A stretch of DNA of 64,000 nucleotides from Tubiluchus corallicola. Its lineage: Eukaryota > Priapulida > Priapulimorpha > Priapulimorphida > Tubiluchidae. Under the pieces are notes generated by a model that ran no database searches, was not told the DNA's origin, and was given only the letters and a program-made list of their open reading frames with translations. The position numbers and the translations under genes are program-made. The DNA lies in the NCBI GenBank assembly GCA_030141605.1, contig JAQGDQ010000216.1:162641-226640 (forward strand), in the 5' to 3' direction. Positions 63,637-64,000 of this stretch are shown here, piece after piece; positions within the stretch are counted from its first letter, which is position 1; each line of letters begins with the position of its first letter.

Positions 63637-64000
63637 AGTGCGGGAGAACTCTAAGGTCGTCAACAAAACCGTTTACATTGCCGTAGGACTTCGCAGAGAT
63701 GGGAAAAAAGAGGTTCTTGGCTTATGGTTGGGCAAGAGTGAGTCCGCTGCCTTTTGGATGAACGTACTTACCGATATGAAAGCCCGTGGAGTTAACGATA
63801 TTCTGATTACGGCAACAGATAACTTGAATGGTTTTACAGATACTATCCGAACTGTTTTCCCTGAATCTAAAACACAAATATGTGTTGTTCATCAAATCCG
63901 TAACGCAAGCAGATACGTGGTTTGGAAAGATAAAAAGGCATTTACAAAAGATATGAAGCAAATCTATAACGCCCCTACAAAAGAGGCTGCAAAAGCAGCT
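63572..64000 (+). pseudogene. 5'-truncated IS256-family transposase, running off the window
   Basis: Frame 2 from about 63572 reads WWQNRPLETVYLIVWMDGI, then VRENSKVVNKTVYIAVG, KEVLGLWLGKSESAAFW, ATDNLNGFTDTI and CVVHQIRNASRYV. This is the central and later part of an IS256-type transposase, including the first catalytic Asp (MDG) and the TDNL Asp. The N-terminal 150 or so residues and any left inverted repeat are missing. The 3' end lies beyond the window. Confidence 0.85.

Noticed and set aside
1-64000. CRISPR arrays or a defence island
   Set aside because: No regularly spaced direct repeats with unique spacers and no cas, restriction-modification or toxin-antitoxin genes were seen.

Overview
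The window is about 64 kb of an AT-rich chromosome from a member of the Bacteroidota, probably Bacteroidales/Marinilabiliales-like. The evidence is the gene families (DUF3109, DUF2490, DUF5009, PorT-like barrel, SusC N-terminal domain, PPi-dependent phosphofructokinase, lysine-type phosphoglycerate dehydrogenase), occasional TAnnTTTG -7 promoter boxes, and frequent GTG/TTG starts. The exact genus cannot be read from the sequence.

Positions 1-35.3 kb look like stable core chromosome. In order they carry a Gfo/Idh/MocA oxidoreductase and a radical SAM/SPASM protein, a D-threonine aldolase/D-serine dehydratase-like enzyme with a secreted protein, gpmI with a DUF3109 gene, folE, galE, rfbB, a DNA polymerase III delta' gene, a DUF2490 barrel protein, rlmD, a serA-like gene with a DUF1015 gene, a PorT-like barrel, a YggS-family gene, an MscS channel, uvrA, a sigma factor with a small downstream gene, a PPi-phosphofructokinase, a GT4 glycosyltransferase, and a complete trp operon (E-G-D-C-F-B-A). 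At least 13 copies of an apparently unlabelled intergenic repeat of about 95-140 bp are scattered here. Its ends are inverted repeats close to TGAGGYCTTTGCAAAG.

Positions 35.6-56.7 kb are an accessory sugar-catabolic region. Two divergent ROK regulators flank a control region with three 11-bp-phased repeats. A deletion scar follows, joining the start of a SusC-type receptor to the end of a phosphodiester glycosidase. Then comes a co-directional run: DUF5009 membrane acyltransferase, GHL10-like lipoprotein, multi-pass transporter, hydantoinase/oxoprolinase-A-like protein, degenerate FAD-domain protein, NanE-like epimerase, FAD oxidoreductase, phosphohexomutase, HAD phosphatase, GH38 protein, GH94 phosphorylase and SGNH hydrolase. 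A working model is phosphorolysis of an amino-sugar- or mannose-containing oligosaccharide, with the sugar phosphate routed to GlcNAc-6-P. The GH38 protein has Phe where the nucleophile and zinc-ligand Asp is expected, and the NanE-like protein has an altered active-site loop, so the real substrate may be unusual. This is the best candidate for an undescribed system.

Positions 56.7-64 kb are decaying mobile DNA around a tRNA-Pro(TGG) gene: an IS3 OrfA remnant, a nearly complete IS3-family element with a frameshift signal and one nonsense codon, a complete IS4-family element with a probable 9-bp target duplication, a double-HTH zinc-finger protein, a tyrosine integrase broken by one TAA, a membrane protein, and an HTH gene interrupted by a 5'-truncated IS256-family transposase that runs off the end.
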